Positions 9,296-17,566 of a stretch of DNA of 32,622 nucleotides are shown here, piece after piece. The stretch lies in assembly GCA_022768325.1 (NCBI GenBank), contig JALEMI010000100.1, positions 1 through 32,622 of the forward strand, given 5' to 3'. Under the pieces are notes generated by a model that had not been told where the DNA came from, ran no database searches, and saw only the letters and a program-made list of their open reading frames with translations. How positions within the stretch are numbered: position 1 is the first letter of the stretch; each line of letters begins with the position of its first letter. The translations under genes and the position numbers were made by a program. The stretch comes from Bacteroidales bacterium. Its GTDB lineage: Bacteria > Bacteroidota > Bacteroidia > Bacteroidales > Marinilabiliaceae.

Positions 9296-10045
9296 ATGCG
9301 TGTTTTCTCCATGCCCGGCTATGGCGAAGTGACAGTGACCGTGCGTAGCAGTGCGAGGCGGATGGTCTTGCGCATTGGTGCGGATATGCGTCTGCGCGTA
9401 ACGGTGCCGTTTGGAGTAGGCGACGACGAAATACGCAAGTTCATAACGCAAAACGCCGAGGGCATCTCTCGCGCAATTGAGAAGGTGCGAGTGAAGCAAC
9501 CACCCAATAGCAATGCCCTTTTTGCGCCCGAAATGGAGTTCAGGACGCGCCGTCATAAGCTCAGAATGATGCCCACCTCGCGAGACAATTGTTATCACGC
9601 GACGATTGGCAACGAGTGGCTCAGCATCACGTACCCGCCCAATACGAACACCGAAAGCCTTAGATTTCAGAAGTTTGTGGCCAAAGCCATCGGAATGACC
9701 TACAAGCACGAAGCCTTAGACTTCCTGCCGCAGATGGTTGACCACTTCGCAAGGGCGCATGGGTTGAAATATGACCATGTCGACCTCCGTGACATGGGTT
9801 CTCAATGGGGTAGTTGCTCTTCAACGGGGAGGATATGCCTAAACGTCCAGCTGATGAAACTGCCCGACAGACTGATAGAACTGGTTGTGGCGCATGAACT
9901 TACGCACACGCTGCACATGGACCACAGCAAAGCTTTCTATGCCGATTTGGATAGATTCCTTGGCGGGCGGCACGACATCTTGAACGCCGAGCTAAAGAAA
10001 CACAACACGATAGTGACGCCGGCGGACTCTTACGATGAGGCGTAG
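9296..10045 (+). CDS. YgjP-like (DUF45) zinc metallopeptidase-fold protein
   Basis: 249-aa cytoplasmic protein of the YgjP/DUF45 family, related in fold to SprT/WLM metallopeptidases. The N-terminal half carries the beta-rich RSSARRMVLRIGADMRLRV stretch typical of the family. The zinc site is HELTH at 200-204 plus His210 in HMDHSKAF, so the HExxH ligands and the distal histidine are all present. QWGSC upstream is a further family signature. No signal peptide is seen. The true substrate of this family is poorly defined. The ATG lies 3 bp after the pdxB stop, indicating translational coupling. Its last 16 bp overlap the 3' end of comF on the opposite strand. Confidence 0.88.
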   Translation: MRVFSMPGYGEVTVTVRSSARRMVLRIGADMRLRVTVPFGVGDDEIRKFITQNAEGISRAIEKVRVKQPPNSNALFAPEMEFRTRRHKLRMMPTSRDNCYHATIGNEWLSITYPPNTNTESLRFQKFVAKAIGMTYKHEALDFLPQMVDHFARAHGLKYDHVDLRDMGSQWGSCSSTGRICLNVQLMKLPDRLIELVVAHELTHTLHMDHSKAFYADLDRFLGGRHDILNAELKKHNTIVTPADSYDEA

Positions 10046-10770
10046 CCCAACGTGGCAAGCCCGAGCTTCACGCCCTCAATCTCAAGCAGTTTTTCGAGAC
10101 AAGCCTCGCTCGTCGCCCCTGTTGTAAAGACATCGTCGACGAGCAGGAGCCTCATGCCCTTGGCGCGTTGCGCACCGCGTCCGAGAGAGAAGACGTTGCG
10201 GACGTTGAGGTGGCGTTGCTCGGCGTTGAGATGCGTCTGCGTGGGTGCGGCACGGCGGCGGAGAAGGACATCGGTCATGACCTGTAAGCCCGTGACCTCG
10301 GCAATCCCGCGGGCAATGACCAGGCTCTGATTATATCCGCGTCGCCATTCGCGTCGCCAATGGAGCGGGACGGGAATTAGGGCGTCATAATTGTCGGTGA
10401 AGCCTGCCGCAGAGGCTCGTCGCCCCATCTCACGCCCGAGGTCTGTGGCGACATTGCGATTGCCCGAATACTTGAATTGGTGGATTAGTCGGCGGAGCGT
10501 CTCGCCCTTATGGAAATAGTAACAGCTGAAAGCGGAGACGAGCAGAATCCGCCCGTCCATACGCGTCTTGACTGGATTTTGTGGCCATGCCTCGAAGCTC
10601 GTGACGGGAAGCCTGTCTAAGCATAGGCGGCATACGCCCACCTCGGAGCTATTGAGGGCGGCACCGCACTCAGCGCAATAGGCCACGGGCGCGAAGACCT
10701 CGGCAGCTCCGAGAGCCATCCTTTTGAGCCACGCCCAGGCTTGTCGTGTTGTGCTCTTGTGGCTTGGCAC
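10030..10770 (-). CDS. comF: ComF family phosphoribosyltransferase-fold protein
   Basis: 246-aa ComF homologue. In Gram-positive competence systems ComF acts in the cytoplasm on incoming single-stranded DNA; in Bacteroidetes its role is unproven. A four-cysteine zinc knuckle lies at C32, C35, C47 and C50. The PRTase core shows LIPVPLHWRREWRRGYNQS at 131-149 and the PRPP loop VDDVFTTGAT at 211-220, both intact. The chosen ATG at 10770 is 21 bp after the stop of the SpoIIE sensor gene; a second start at Met18 (10719) would give a length closer to many homologues. It is probably cotranscribed with the sensor gene. Its 3' end overlaps the YgjP-type gene tail to tail. Confidence 0.9.
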   Translation of the reverse strand: MPSHKSTTRQAWAWLKRMALGAAEVFAPVAYCAECGAALNSSEVGVCRLCLDRLPVTSFEAWPQNPVKTRMDGRILLVSAFSCYYFHKGETLRRLIHQFKYSGNRNVATDLGREMGRRASAAGFTDNYDALIPVPLHWRREWRRGYNQSLVIARGIAEVTGLQVMTDVLLRRRAAPTQTHLNAEQRHLNVRNVFSLGRGAQRAKGMRLLLVDDVFTTGATSEACLEKLLEIEGVKLGLATLGYASS

Positions 10771-10791
10771 GTCCCCCGTTCCTCCTCTGAC

Positions 10792-13700
10792 CTATTGCTT
10801 AGTCTTGTAGCGGAAGCCCATCACGATGACATCGTCAACGGCACCTATGTTGTGCCTCCACTTGTCGTACGTGGTGTTGAGGTGTGCCATCTGGTCCTCC
10901 ATAGGCTCGTCGGCAATCTCCTCCAGCATAGTTGTGAAGCGTTTGGTGGAGAATTTGAGGGCGTCGTCCTCGCTGATTGTGGGATTCGGGACGCTTGGGT
11001 CGTCCTTGGCGGGGTCGGCACCGAGCTGGTCGACGTAGCCGTCGGAGCAGAGGTAAATGCAGTCGCCGTCTTGGAGTTGGGACGTCGTCTCGACAAACTC
11101 GTTGTCGTTCCATACGTCGCCAATGGCGCGGCGTGTGCCCTTGAGGGTAGAGATTGTGCCGTGGCGGACAATGAAGATGGGGCGTTTGGCGGCGGCGGAA
11201 ATCATGATGCCCGTAGACATATCGACATCAATGATTGCGCAGTCCATGCCGTCGTGCGTCTCTACGCTTTGGTTCTTGTTGAGCGTCTGTCGGACCTCCT
11301 TGTCGAGGCGTTCGAGGAGCTTGGCGGGGTGGCGCAGCTCGGGTTCGCGTGTCGCCTCGTTGAGGATGGTTGTGCCGATGAGGGTCATGAACGCGCCTGG
11401 TACACCGTGGCCTGTACAGTCGGCGCAGCATATCAGGGCGTGGTTGTCATACATATTGAACCAGTAGAAATCGCCGCTGACAATGTCGCGAGGCCTGAAG
11501 AGCAGGAACGAATCGGCAAAAGGCAAGTCTTGCAGGCTTGTGCGCGAGGGGAGAACGGCCGTCTGGATACGGTTGGCGTAGGTAATGCTGCCGAGGATGT
11601 CCTTGTTCTTGCGCTCAATTTCGTTCTTCTTGTCGTTGATTTCCTTTGTCTGCCTCATCACCTCGTCTTCAAGCTCTTGCTGCCTCTCCATGAGCTTTCG
11701 CTCCCTCCACTTGGCGAAGGCGCGGATTCCGGCGAGGAAGAGGAGAATGGCTATGACGATGACCCACCACATTTTCCAGAAAGGCTTGTCGATGTGGATG
11801 GGGATTCGGAGAGGGCGTTGGCTTACGATGCCCGAGCTATTGAAAGCCCTGATATTGAGGATGTAGTCGCCGTCGGGGATGTAGTCGAACTCCTTATGGT
11901 TCTGCGTCCCGAGGGTGGACCATTGGGGTTCCGTCTCGTCGCCCTCCCTTTGCATCCAGTACTCGTACGTGACGTTGGCCTGGTCTTTCATGCAGATGCC
12001 GACAAATTCAAAAGAGAGCTTGTCGGGGTCTCCCCTGTAAGGGTAGGGGAGGCTGATAGGCTCGAAGATGTCGTGCTTCTTGCCTGAAATTGTGACGTTG
12101 GTGAGGTTGATTATTGGTGCGACGCCGTTGCGCTTATCGTAGGCGCTGATGTAGTGGATTACGCCCTTGGTGGTAGAGAACCAGAGGTCGCCATTGGGCG
12201 CTGAGTGTGCGCTTGTGAACTCGTAGTCGATGCCATTCTCGGGGCCGAAAATCCTCATGTTTCCGTTGGAGAGGTCGATGCAGCTGAGGCCTGGCTGGTG
12301 GCAGACCCAGATGTGCCCACTGCCGTCGCGAGCCAGCTCGTAGCAATAGTTCTTTGCGAGACCGTCGTTGGTTGTTATGGTGACGATGGAGTCATTGCTT
12401 GTGCAGAGGATTCCGTTGTTGACGGTAGAAATCCAGAAACGCCCACGGTCGTCGGCAACCATGCCGGCGACATCGACGGGGACCTCGGCGAGGCGGTGGA
12501 TGTCGAACGACTCGGCGTCGTAGAGCATGGCGATGCCGCCGTCCTTAGGACCTATCCAAACCTGACCATCGTTGTCGAGGGTCACGAAGTTTATGAAGTT
12601 GTGCTGGAGGCCGTCGGCGGTGGTGTAGAAACGGTACAGGTTCTTGTGTTGGAGACTGTATGTCAGGAAGCCGCCAGCCGTTGCGGCGTAGAGGCACGTG
12701 TCGTCAATGGCGAGGTCGTTGATGGAGAGCTGGTTGGTCTGCGCTGTCGGGATGTCGAGCTTGCGATAGCGGGTGTCGTTGGCTGTGCGGTAGTAGATGC
12801 CCGCGCTTCGGGTGCCGACGTATTGGGTGTCGCCCTTGCGGGAGAAGATGATGCTCGTGATGTCGTTGCGGGCGGGCAGACCGTTTTGCCTGTCGAAGAG
12901 CTCAAAGTTGGACATACACTTGGTGTCCATGTTCAGCAGGCCGTCGTTTGTACCCATCCAAAGGCGTTCGCCGTGGAGGTATGTGGCGAAGACCCTGGTC
13001 TTGGGCAGGCCTATGTCGGCAAGGTTGTAGAGTGCGAAATAGTTGTTAATCCATGCTATGACGCCGCTGCCGTATGTCGCGAACCAGAAGATACCCTCCC
13101 TGTCGACCATGATGTCGGCCACGTAGTCGTTGTCGAGACCGTTCTCGCTGTTCAGAGTGAGAGTCTCGACGTAGTCGTTGGACTCGGGGCGATATTCCCA
13201 CTCCTTGACGCCGTTGCCCCACGTACCGAGGTAGAGGTTGCCGGACTCGTCCTCATAGAGGGCGCGGATGTCGTAATTGGGGATTATGCCGTTGGTGCAG
13301 GCTCTGCCGCATTGGTTGAGGATTCTTGCGCCTTTTGTTGGCGAGTAGCGGAATACGCTGCCGTCGTCTTGGCAGATCCAGAACTCATTGCCCGTGCGGG
13401 TGGGCGTAATAATGTTGACTGCGGAGGCGGGGATGTCTGTAATCTCCTCGGGGGCTTGCGGGTTACCCTCGGCATCGACCTTTACCATGAGCAAGCCGTC
13501 CGTTGTACCGACAAGGAGAATCATGGAGTTGACGGCGCAAATGGAAGTGTAGATGCGGCTTCCGAAGACCTCCTCGTCGAAGAATGTCGTCATCTTGTAT
13601 TCGGCATCAATCTTGACGATACCCATGTTTTGCTCCACGGCCCAAATGTTCCCCCTGTCGTCGAGGCACATATCCTTGATTGGGGCGGACATATCGGGGT

Positions 13701-14046
13701 GGGCGGGAATCTTGATGAACCGTTGCCCGTTGTTGTAGGAGAAAGTGCCGTTGCCGTGACCGCACCATAGCTGCCCGTCGGTGTCGATGAGCATCCGCGA
13801 GATGTAGTTGTCGGAGAGGGAATCTCGGACGGAGTAGTTCGTGAAGCGCGTGCCGTCGTAACGCGAGAGGCCCTCGGCCATGCCGACCCAGACGAAGCCG
13901 TTGTTGTCTTGCACGACGCTGTATATATAGTTTTGGGGCAGACCTTGCGCGTTGCCAAACTTCGAGAGGTTGAAGTTTTGGGCCACTGAGAGGATCGTGG
14001 AGCATAGCAGAGCCGCTAACGCCGCCGCAATTTTTTTAGTAGTCAT
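10792..14046 (-). CDS. Membrane sensor: double beta-propeller, Y_Y_Y domain, SpoIIE/PP2C phosphatase
   Basis: 1084 aa. Residues 1-22 are a signal peptide. About twelve propeller repeats of the form GxxWxGTxxG(L/V)xxY (for example GFVWVGMAEGLSRYDG near 50) make two periplasmic two-component-regulator-type propellers to about 670. A Y_Y_Y domain (about 672-745), a transmembrane helix (about 757-776) and a charged coiled coil (about 785-825) follow. The cytoplasmic end is not a histidine kinase but a SpoIIE-type PP2C serine/threonine phosphatase. Its metal-binding acidic residues are all present: GDFYW near 858, DCTGHGVPGAF near 876, SDG near 1000 and DD near 1070. By architecture it senses an extracytoplasmic ligand and dephosphorylates a cytoplasmic partner, classically a STAS-domain anti-anti-sigma protein; none is encoded in this window. 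It lies downstream of the T9SS module and 21 bp before comF. Confidence 0.92.
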   Translation of the reverse strand: MTTKKIAAALAALLCSTILSVAQNFNLSKFGNAQGLPQNYIYSVVQDNNGFVWVGMAEGLSRYDGTRFTNYSVRDSLSDNYISRMLIDTDGQLWCGHGNGTFSYNNGQRFIKIPAHPDMSAPIKDMCLDDRGNIWAVEQNMGIVKIDAEYKMTTFFDEEVFGSRIYTSICAVNSMILLVGTTDGLLMVKVDAEGNPQAPEEITDIPASAVNIITPTRTGNEFWICQDDGSVFRYSPTKGARILNQCGRACTNGIIPNYDIRALYEDESGNLYLGTWGNGVKEWEYRPESNDYVETLTLNSENGLDNDYVADIMVDREGIFWFATYGSGVIAWINNYFALYNLADIGLPKTRVFATYLHGERLWMGTNDGLLNMDTKCMSNFELFDRQNGLPARNDITSIIFSRKGDTQYVGTRSAGIYYRTANDTRYRKLDIPTAQTNQLSINDLAIDDTCLYAATAGGFLTYSLQHKNLYRFYTTADGLQHNFINFVTLDNDGQVWIGPKDGGIAMLYDAESFDIHRLAEVPVDVAGMVADDRGRFWISTVNNGILCTSNDSIVTITTNDGLAKNYCYELARDGSGHIWVCHQPGLSCIDLSNGNMRIFGPENGIDYEFTSAHSAPNGDLWFSTTKGVIHYISAYDKRNGVAPIINLTNVTISGKKHDIFEPISLPYPYRGDPDKLSFEFVGICMKDQANVTYEYWMQREGDETEPQWSTLGTQNHKEFDYIPDGDYILNIRAFNSSGIVSQRPLRIPIHIDKPFWKMWWVIVIAILLFLAGIRAFAKWRERKLMERQQELEDEVMRQTKEINDKKNEIERKNKDILGSITYANRIQTAVLPSRTSLQDLPFADSFLLFRPRDIVSGDFYWFNMYDNHALICCADCTGHGVPGAFMTLIGTTILNEATREPELRHPAKLLERLDKEVRQTLNKNQSVETHDGMDCAIIDVDMSTGIMISAAAKRPIFIVRHGTISTLKGTRRAIGDVWNDNEFVETTSQLQDGDCIYLCSDGYVDQLGADPAKDDPSVPNPTISEDDALKFSTKRFTTMLEEIADEPMEDQMAHLNTTYDKWRHNIGAVDDVIVMGFRYKTKQ

Positions 14047-14084
14047 TCGTACAAGTATGAGGGGTCCGTTAATTCCAATTACGA

Positions 14085-14119
14085 CCGACGCGTCTCGTTT
14101 TTAGGGCGTGACGCGTCGG
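14085..14119. repeat. Perfect 10-bp inverted repeat upstream of the SpoIIE sensor gene
   Basis: CCGACGCGTC (14085-14094) and its exact complement (14110-14119) flank a 15-nt spacer. It lies 39-73 bp upstream of the sensor start and 48 bp after the stop of the preceding gene. There is no T-tract after it on the minus strand, so a simple intrinsic terminator is not well supported; an operator, an RNA stem that limits read-through, or a processing site are alternatives. Confidence 0.6.
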
Positions 14120-14166
14120 CGTATGCTGTATATTATAAAACTCTTGAGACAGCCAGTTTTGCCGTT

Positions 14167-15138
14167 CTATTTCTTAGGTTTGACACCGATAGTGTACTTG
14201 TATTTGGGGATACCGCCGATAGGAACGGAGTAGAAAGGCATCAGCTCGCCGTATTGGTTTTCGAGGAAAATGACGACGTTGTTGTTCTTCAGGGGCTTGT
14301 TCTTGAACTTAATCATTTGGATGTCCCAGGAAGTGTTCTTCTCCTCGTCGGCCACTTTGTGGGTGCTGGTGACCCACTCGTTATTGTCGCTGACCTTCAT
14401 CATCTCGCCGTTTTTGGCCACCGAGATGATGCGGAGCATACCGTCCTTATCCCAGTCGAAGTTGCTCTGTTTGAGGGAGATAGTCTTGTCGTCGATGTAA
14501 GGGTAGATGTGCGAAATTTCGGAACCACTGTCGTGGAGTCGGAACTTGTACTTGAAGTAGTAGGCGAAAGCGCCGTCCACCTTTACGTTGTCGTCCTTCT
14601 TGCGCGAGAGGAAGAGGCGGTACATATTGCCGTCGTCTCCGTTGAGGCCCTCAATGACGAGCTTGAAGGTGCGTCCGCCAAACTCGGGCAGGTCCTCGCC
14701 CTCAGAGGGGTTGAAGGGGCCGAAGGTATACCACTTGTCGTCGGTTGTAGGGTCTTGTCCGAAGGTCTTCGTGGCGATCATGGTGCCGCTTTTGAATTTT
14801 CCTTTGACGTTGCTTTTTTGGGCGTCTTTGTTGGAGCAGGCATCTTTACCACCGTAGATCGAGAAGCGGGTCTTGGTGTTCCAGTCGCCCCTCAGCTCAT
14901 CGTTCTTGCCGCCGCAATCGGGGTCGAAAACCCTGATGTAGATAGGCGTAGAGCAGTCGGTGGGGATGGAGAAGAAGATGATTTGCACAAAGTTGTCGTC
15001 GCCCCATTCGGTCTCGCTGTCTTTTCCGAATGTCATGAGGAACGGGATGTTCTCATCGTCGCCTGGGACAGGCTGTGCCAAAGCCGTGGTGAAGCTCAGC
15101 AGTAGTGCCAAGGCGGAAATAATCCGTAGGGATTTCAT
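14167..15138 (-). CDS. Secreted protein of unknown function in T9SS-type cluster
   Basis: 323 aa with a signal peptide (1-21, LAQ) and no further membrane helix, lipobox or C-terminal sorting domain. I do not recognise a named family with confidence. The mature part looks beta-rich, with IYIRVFDPDCGG, TRFSIYGGKDACS and GGRTFKLVIEGLNGD giving it the appearance of tandem beta-sandwich domains. The two early cysteines in the DCSTP and DPDCGG segments, and a later one, could form a disulfide in the periplasm. It is the fourth gene of the run that begins with the type B CTD protein, 70 bp after the PD40/PKD gene, and precedes the SpoIIE sensor. An accessory role in surface export or display is inferred only from position. 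Confidence 0.75.
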   Translation of the reverse strand: MKSLRIISALALLLSFTTALAQPVPGDDENIPFLMTFGKDSETEWGDDNFVQIIFFSIPTDCSTPIYIRVFDPDCGGKNDELRGDWNTKTRFSIYGGKDACSNKDAQKSNVKGKFKSGTMIATKTFGQDPTTDDKWYTFGPFNPSEGEDLPEFGGRTFKLVIEGLNGDDGNMYRLFLSRKKDDNVKVDGAFAYYFKYKFRLHDSGSEISHIYPYIDDKTISLKQSNFDWDKDGMLRIISVAKNGEMMKVSDNNEWVTSTHKVADEEKNTSWDIQMIKFKNKPLKNNNVVIFLENQYGELMPFYSVPIGGIPKYKYTIGVKPKK

Positions 15139-15208
15139 GTTGAACTCGCGTGTTACTTAGTAATCCAATGCTTTCCTTTTACGGCGCGGGTGGGCGTGGG
15201 TTTCTTTT

Positions 15209-16606
15209 TTACTCCACAATCACAGTTGTCCACGTGGCGCGCCGTTCATTTTCATTTCTTGCATCAATCGTGCCACACTGAATTTTGTACGTGCCTCTTT
15301 TATTGAAAACTGTGGTTGCGTTTTGTCCTTTCACCTTGTCGCCGTTGCCGAAATCCCAGTAGAACTGTCGCGGGCGGAAGTCCGGGAGGCCTTCGGTGTC
15401 GGCTTTGAAGGTGACGGGTTCGCCGGCCTTAATGCGCTTAGGGACAGTGATTCCGACCTGCTGAGGCTTCGTTATTTCGAGCTGATATTGCGCGAGGGAG
15501 AACATCTCCTCGCCCGAAGTCTTGTCGAGGATGCTGAGCTCGATGTCGTAGGTTCCGAAGTCGGCGAAGCAGTGGTCCACCTCAAGTCCGATGGCGGACT
15601 GCCCGTCGCCGAAAGCCCATTTGCAGACGAACTCCGTAGTGTCGTAGTTTTCGGCCGACGCCTCGTAGAGGGTGTAGCAGAAGGTGACCGTTTCGAGCGA
15701 GTCGGCATTCTCGAAGGTAGGGAACGTGCGATGGAAATAGTAGATGTCGTCCGTCCCTTGGCGGTTGGACGTGAGGAATCCCCACTTCTCGTCGTCGGAA
15801 TACCACGCGCCGTAGTCGTCCCTCATGCTGTTGAGCGCGTCGTCGAATTTTTGAGGCTCGGTGAAAGAGCCGTCGTCGGCGCGGAAGGTGTAGTAGATGT
15901 CGAGGCCTTGGCTGTCGTCGCGTCCGTTGGAGGAGAAGAAAATCTTGCCCGAGGAGTGGACGTAGGGGGCGGTCTCAATGCCCGGGGTATTGACTTTCGG
16001 CCCCATGTTGACGGGGTCGCTCCATCCGAAGGAGGTGCGCGTGCAATAATATAGGTCAACTCGCCCCTCGCCGCCTATGGCATCGGACGCGAAGACGAGG
16101 AGGCTGCCGTCGGGCGAGATTGAGGCCATGCCGTTGCTGCACTTCTCGGGCAGGCCTGTCATCTTCATGGGTTCGCTGTTGGCATCCTGGTAAATCTGGA
16201 TGTCCATGGGTGCGCCGCGCAGTCCGACGGTCTCCATATCGTTTTGGCTCACGTAGGCCACATTTTGAGGGTCGAAAGTGACGGAGACCATGTTGAAGCC
16301 GTTGCGTCCGCCGCCGAAGAAGGGGCGCGGGCGGCCTGAGGGTCGTCTGTTTTTGAGCTTGACCCCGAAGATTTGGAAGAGGTGCTGGCCTCGCTGGTCG
16401 AAATATGTCTTGCCGAGGCTGTATTTCTGGTTGCTTGCGAAATAGAGCGTCGAGTCCAGCACAACGGGGCAGATGGCGGAAGCCTTCCCGGCGGGGCTTA
16501 TTCTCTCAATCTCAATATCTTGCGCAAATGATGTCGTGAAGGCGGAACTCAAGAGCATTGAGCTGAGCATTGCCGCCAAGGATACTCTTTTTGTCGTCAT
16601 TGTCAC
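15209..16606 (-). CDS. Exported PD40 beta-propeller plus two PKD domains
   Basis: 465 aa. The signal peptide is residues 1-29 (FAQ); Met3 is an alternative start. Residues 30-295 contain WD40-like/PD40 blades recognisable as SPDGSLLVFAS, SSGKIFFSSNGRDDSQGLDIY and SDDEKWGFLTSNRQGTDDIY, the pattern found in TolB and in the T9SS proteins of the PorE type. Two PKD-like beta-sandwiches follow (about 300-385 with WAFGDGQS, about 386-465 with WDFGNGDK), and the protein ends there. The usual C-terminal OmpA peptidoglycan-binding domain of comparable T9SS-linked PD40 proteins is absent. It lies 14 bp after porP, so it is very likely cotranscribed. The domain call is firm; function as a periplasmic or surface scaffold for the module is inferred. 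Confidence 0.85.
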   Translation of the reverse strand: MTMTTKRVSLAAMLSSMLLSSAFTTSFAQDIEIERISPAGKASAICPVVLDSTLYFASNQKYSLGKTYFDQRGQHLFQIFGVKLKNRRPSGRPRPFFGGGRNGFNMVSVTFDPQNVAYVSQNDMETVGLRGAPMDIQIYQDANSEPMKMTGLPEKCSNGMASISPDGSLLVFASDAIGGEGRVDLYYCTRTSFGWSDPVNMGPKVNTPGIETAPYVHSSGKIFFSSNGRDDSQGLDIYYTFRADDGSFTEPQKFDDALNSMRDDYGAWYSDDEKWGFLTSNRQGTDDIYYFHRTFPTFENADSLETVTFCYTLYEASAENYDTTEFVCKWAFGDGQSAIGLEVDHCFADFGTYDIELSILDKTSGEEMFSLAQYQLEITKPQQVGITVPKRIKAGEPVTFKADTEGLPDFRPRQFYWDFGNGDKVKGQNATTVFNKRGTYKIQCGTIDARNENERRATWTTVIVE

Positions 16607-16620
16607 TCTGCCTCTTAAGG

Positions 16621-17544
16621 TTAGTAAAATCTGGGGCCGACGGCTTTCACCTTATAGATGAAATCGTATTGGAGCGTCAGCTCGTGGCTTCCGCCGCTGT
16701 ACGACTTAAGCGGGCCGAGGTCCATGGTGTATGAGTATGCCACTTTAAATCTCCTGTTTAGGCTATAAGCCAAGCCGGCAGTGGCTTCTTTCGTGGTGCG
16801 GTATGCGGCAGTGAGCCAAATCATGTCGCGCCATATACCTGACGCGCTGATTGTCACCTCGCCCTTGTCGGCTTTGTTTAACGAGGCCATTGCCGATGGT
16901 TGGATGGCGAAGTCGTTGCCAAGCGCGAACCAGTAGCCGCCACAGGCCACGTAGGTGGCATCGCCCGGGGCAAACTTCGTGTCTTTACGCTCAAAGTCGT
17001 TCGTGACGATGAAAGAAGTGGTGCTGATTCCCGCGAAGAAATTGTCGCCATAGAAAGAGGCGCCGAAACCGAGAAGCGGAGCAACACCGGACTCATTCTC
17101 AGCAAAAACCTCGTCTTGCTCATCGATGGTGCGTATCTTGCCCCAATTGAGCGAGCGGAAGGCTACGCCGGGTTGGAGGGCGAGGCCGAGCCATGCGTTG
17201 CGGGTCACCTTTGTGCGGTAGCCTATGGTGGCCAAGAGGCCGGCGTTGGTGGTCTGGTGGAGCGTCTGGTAGTAGAGGCTCATTCCCGTCGCCAGCTTCT
17301 CTTTGCGCAAGGGCGTATTGGCCGTTAAGATTGCGCTTGCGGGCGTGTCGTCAATGGCGGACCATTGCCGCCTAACGCCGCCGAAGAGGCTCAGGGCGTC
17401 GCGGCTTCCCGCAAAGGCGGGGTTGACGGCGAAATAGTTGTGGATATATTGCGAGACGATAAGTTCGTTTTGTCCGCGGGCGGATGCGAATGTGGCCATG
17501 ATGGCCAAGGCCGCCGACAACATTCTGAACGTCAGGTTCTTCAT
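16621..17544 (-). CDS. PorP/SprF family T9SS outer-membrane protein
   Basis: 307-aa outer-membrane beta-barrel protein. The signal peptide is 1-25 (ARGQ). The family hallmark follows at once: QYIHNYFAVNPAFAGSRDALSLFGGVRRQW, here split over residues 32-61. The chain continues as alternating amphipathic strands with many aromatic residues and ends RFY, as expected for a barrel. PorP/SprF homologues are needed for secretion or surface attachment of cargo bearing type B C-terminal domains, and are often encoded next to their cargo. Here the cargo gene lies directly upstream with a 22-bp gap, which fits that pairing. Confidence 0.93.
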   Translation of the reverse strand: MKNLTFRMLSAALAIMATFASARGQNELIVSQYIHNYFAVNPAFAGSRDALSLFGGVRRQWSAIDDTPASAILTANTPLRKEKLATGMSLYYQTLHQTTNAGLLATIGYRTKVTRNAWLGLALQPGVAFRSLNWGKIRTIDEQDEVFAENESGVAPLLGFGASFYGDNFFAGISTTSFIVTNDFERKDTKFAPGDATYVACGGYWFALGNDFAIQPSAMASLNKADKGEVTISASGIWRDMIWLTAAYRTTKEATAGLAYSLNRRFKVAYSYTMDLGPLKSYSGGSHELTLQYDFIYKVKAVGPRFY

Positions 17545-17566
17545 TCTCGTACTGTCTTGTCTGTGG

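Noticed and set aside
12205-13770. A 521-codon plus-strand frame inside the SpoIIE sensor gene
   Set aside because: Val/Asp/Glu/Gly-rich shadow of the propeller repeats on the true coding strand.
10792-14046. Calling the propeller protein a hybrid two-component histidine kinase
   Set aside because: There is no HisKA, HATPase, receiver or AraC domain; the cytoplasmic end is a SpoIIE/PP2C phosphatase.
14085-14119. Reading the inverted repeat as a normal intrinsic terminator
   Set aside because: No run of T follows on the minus strand, so the required tail is missing.
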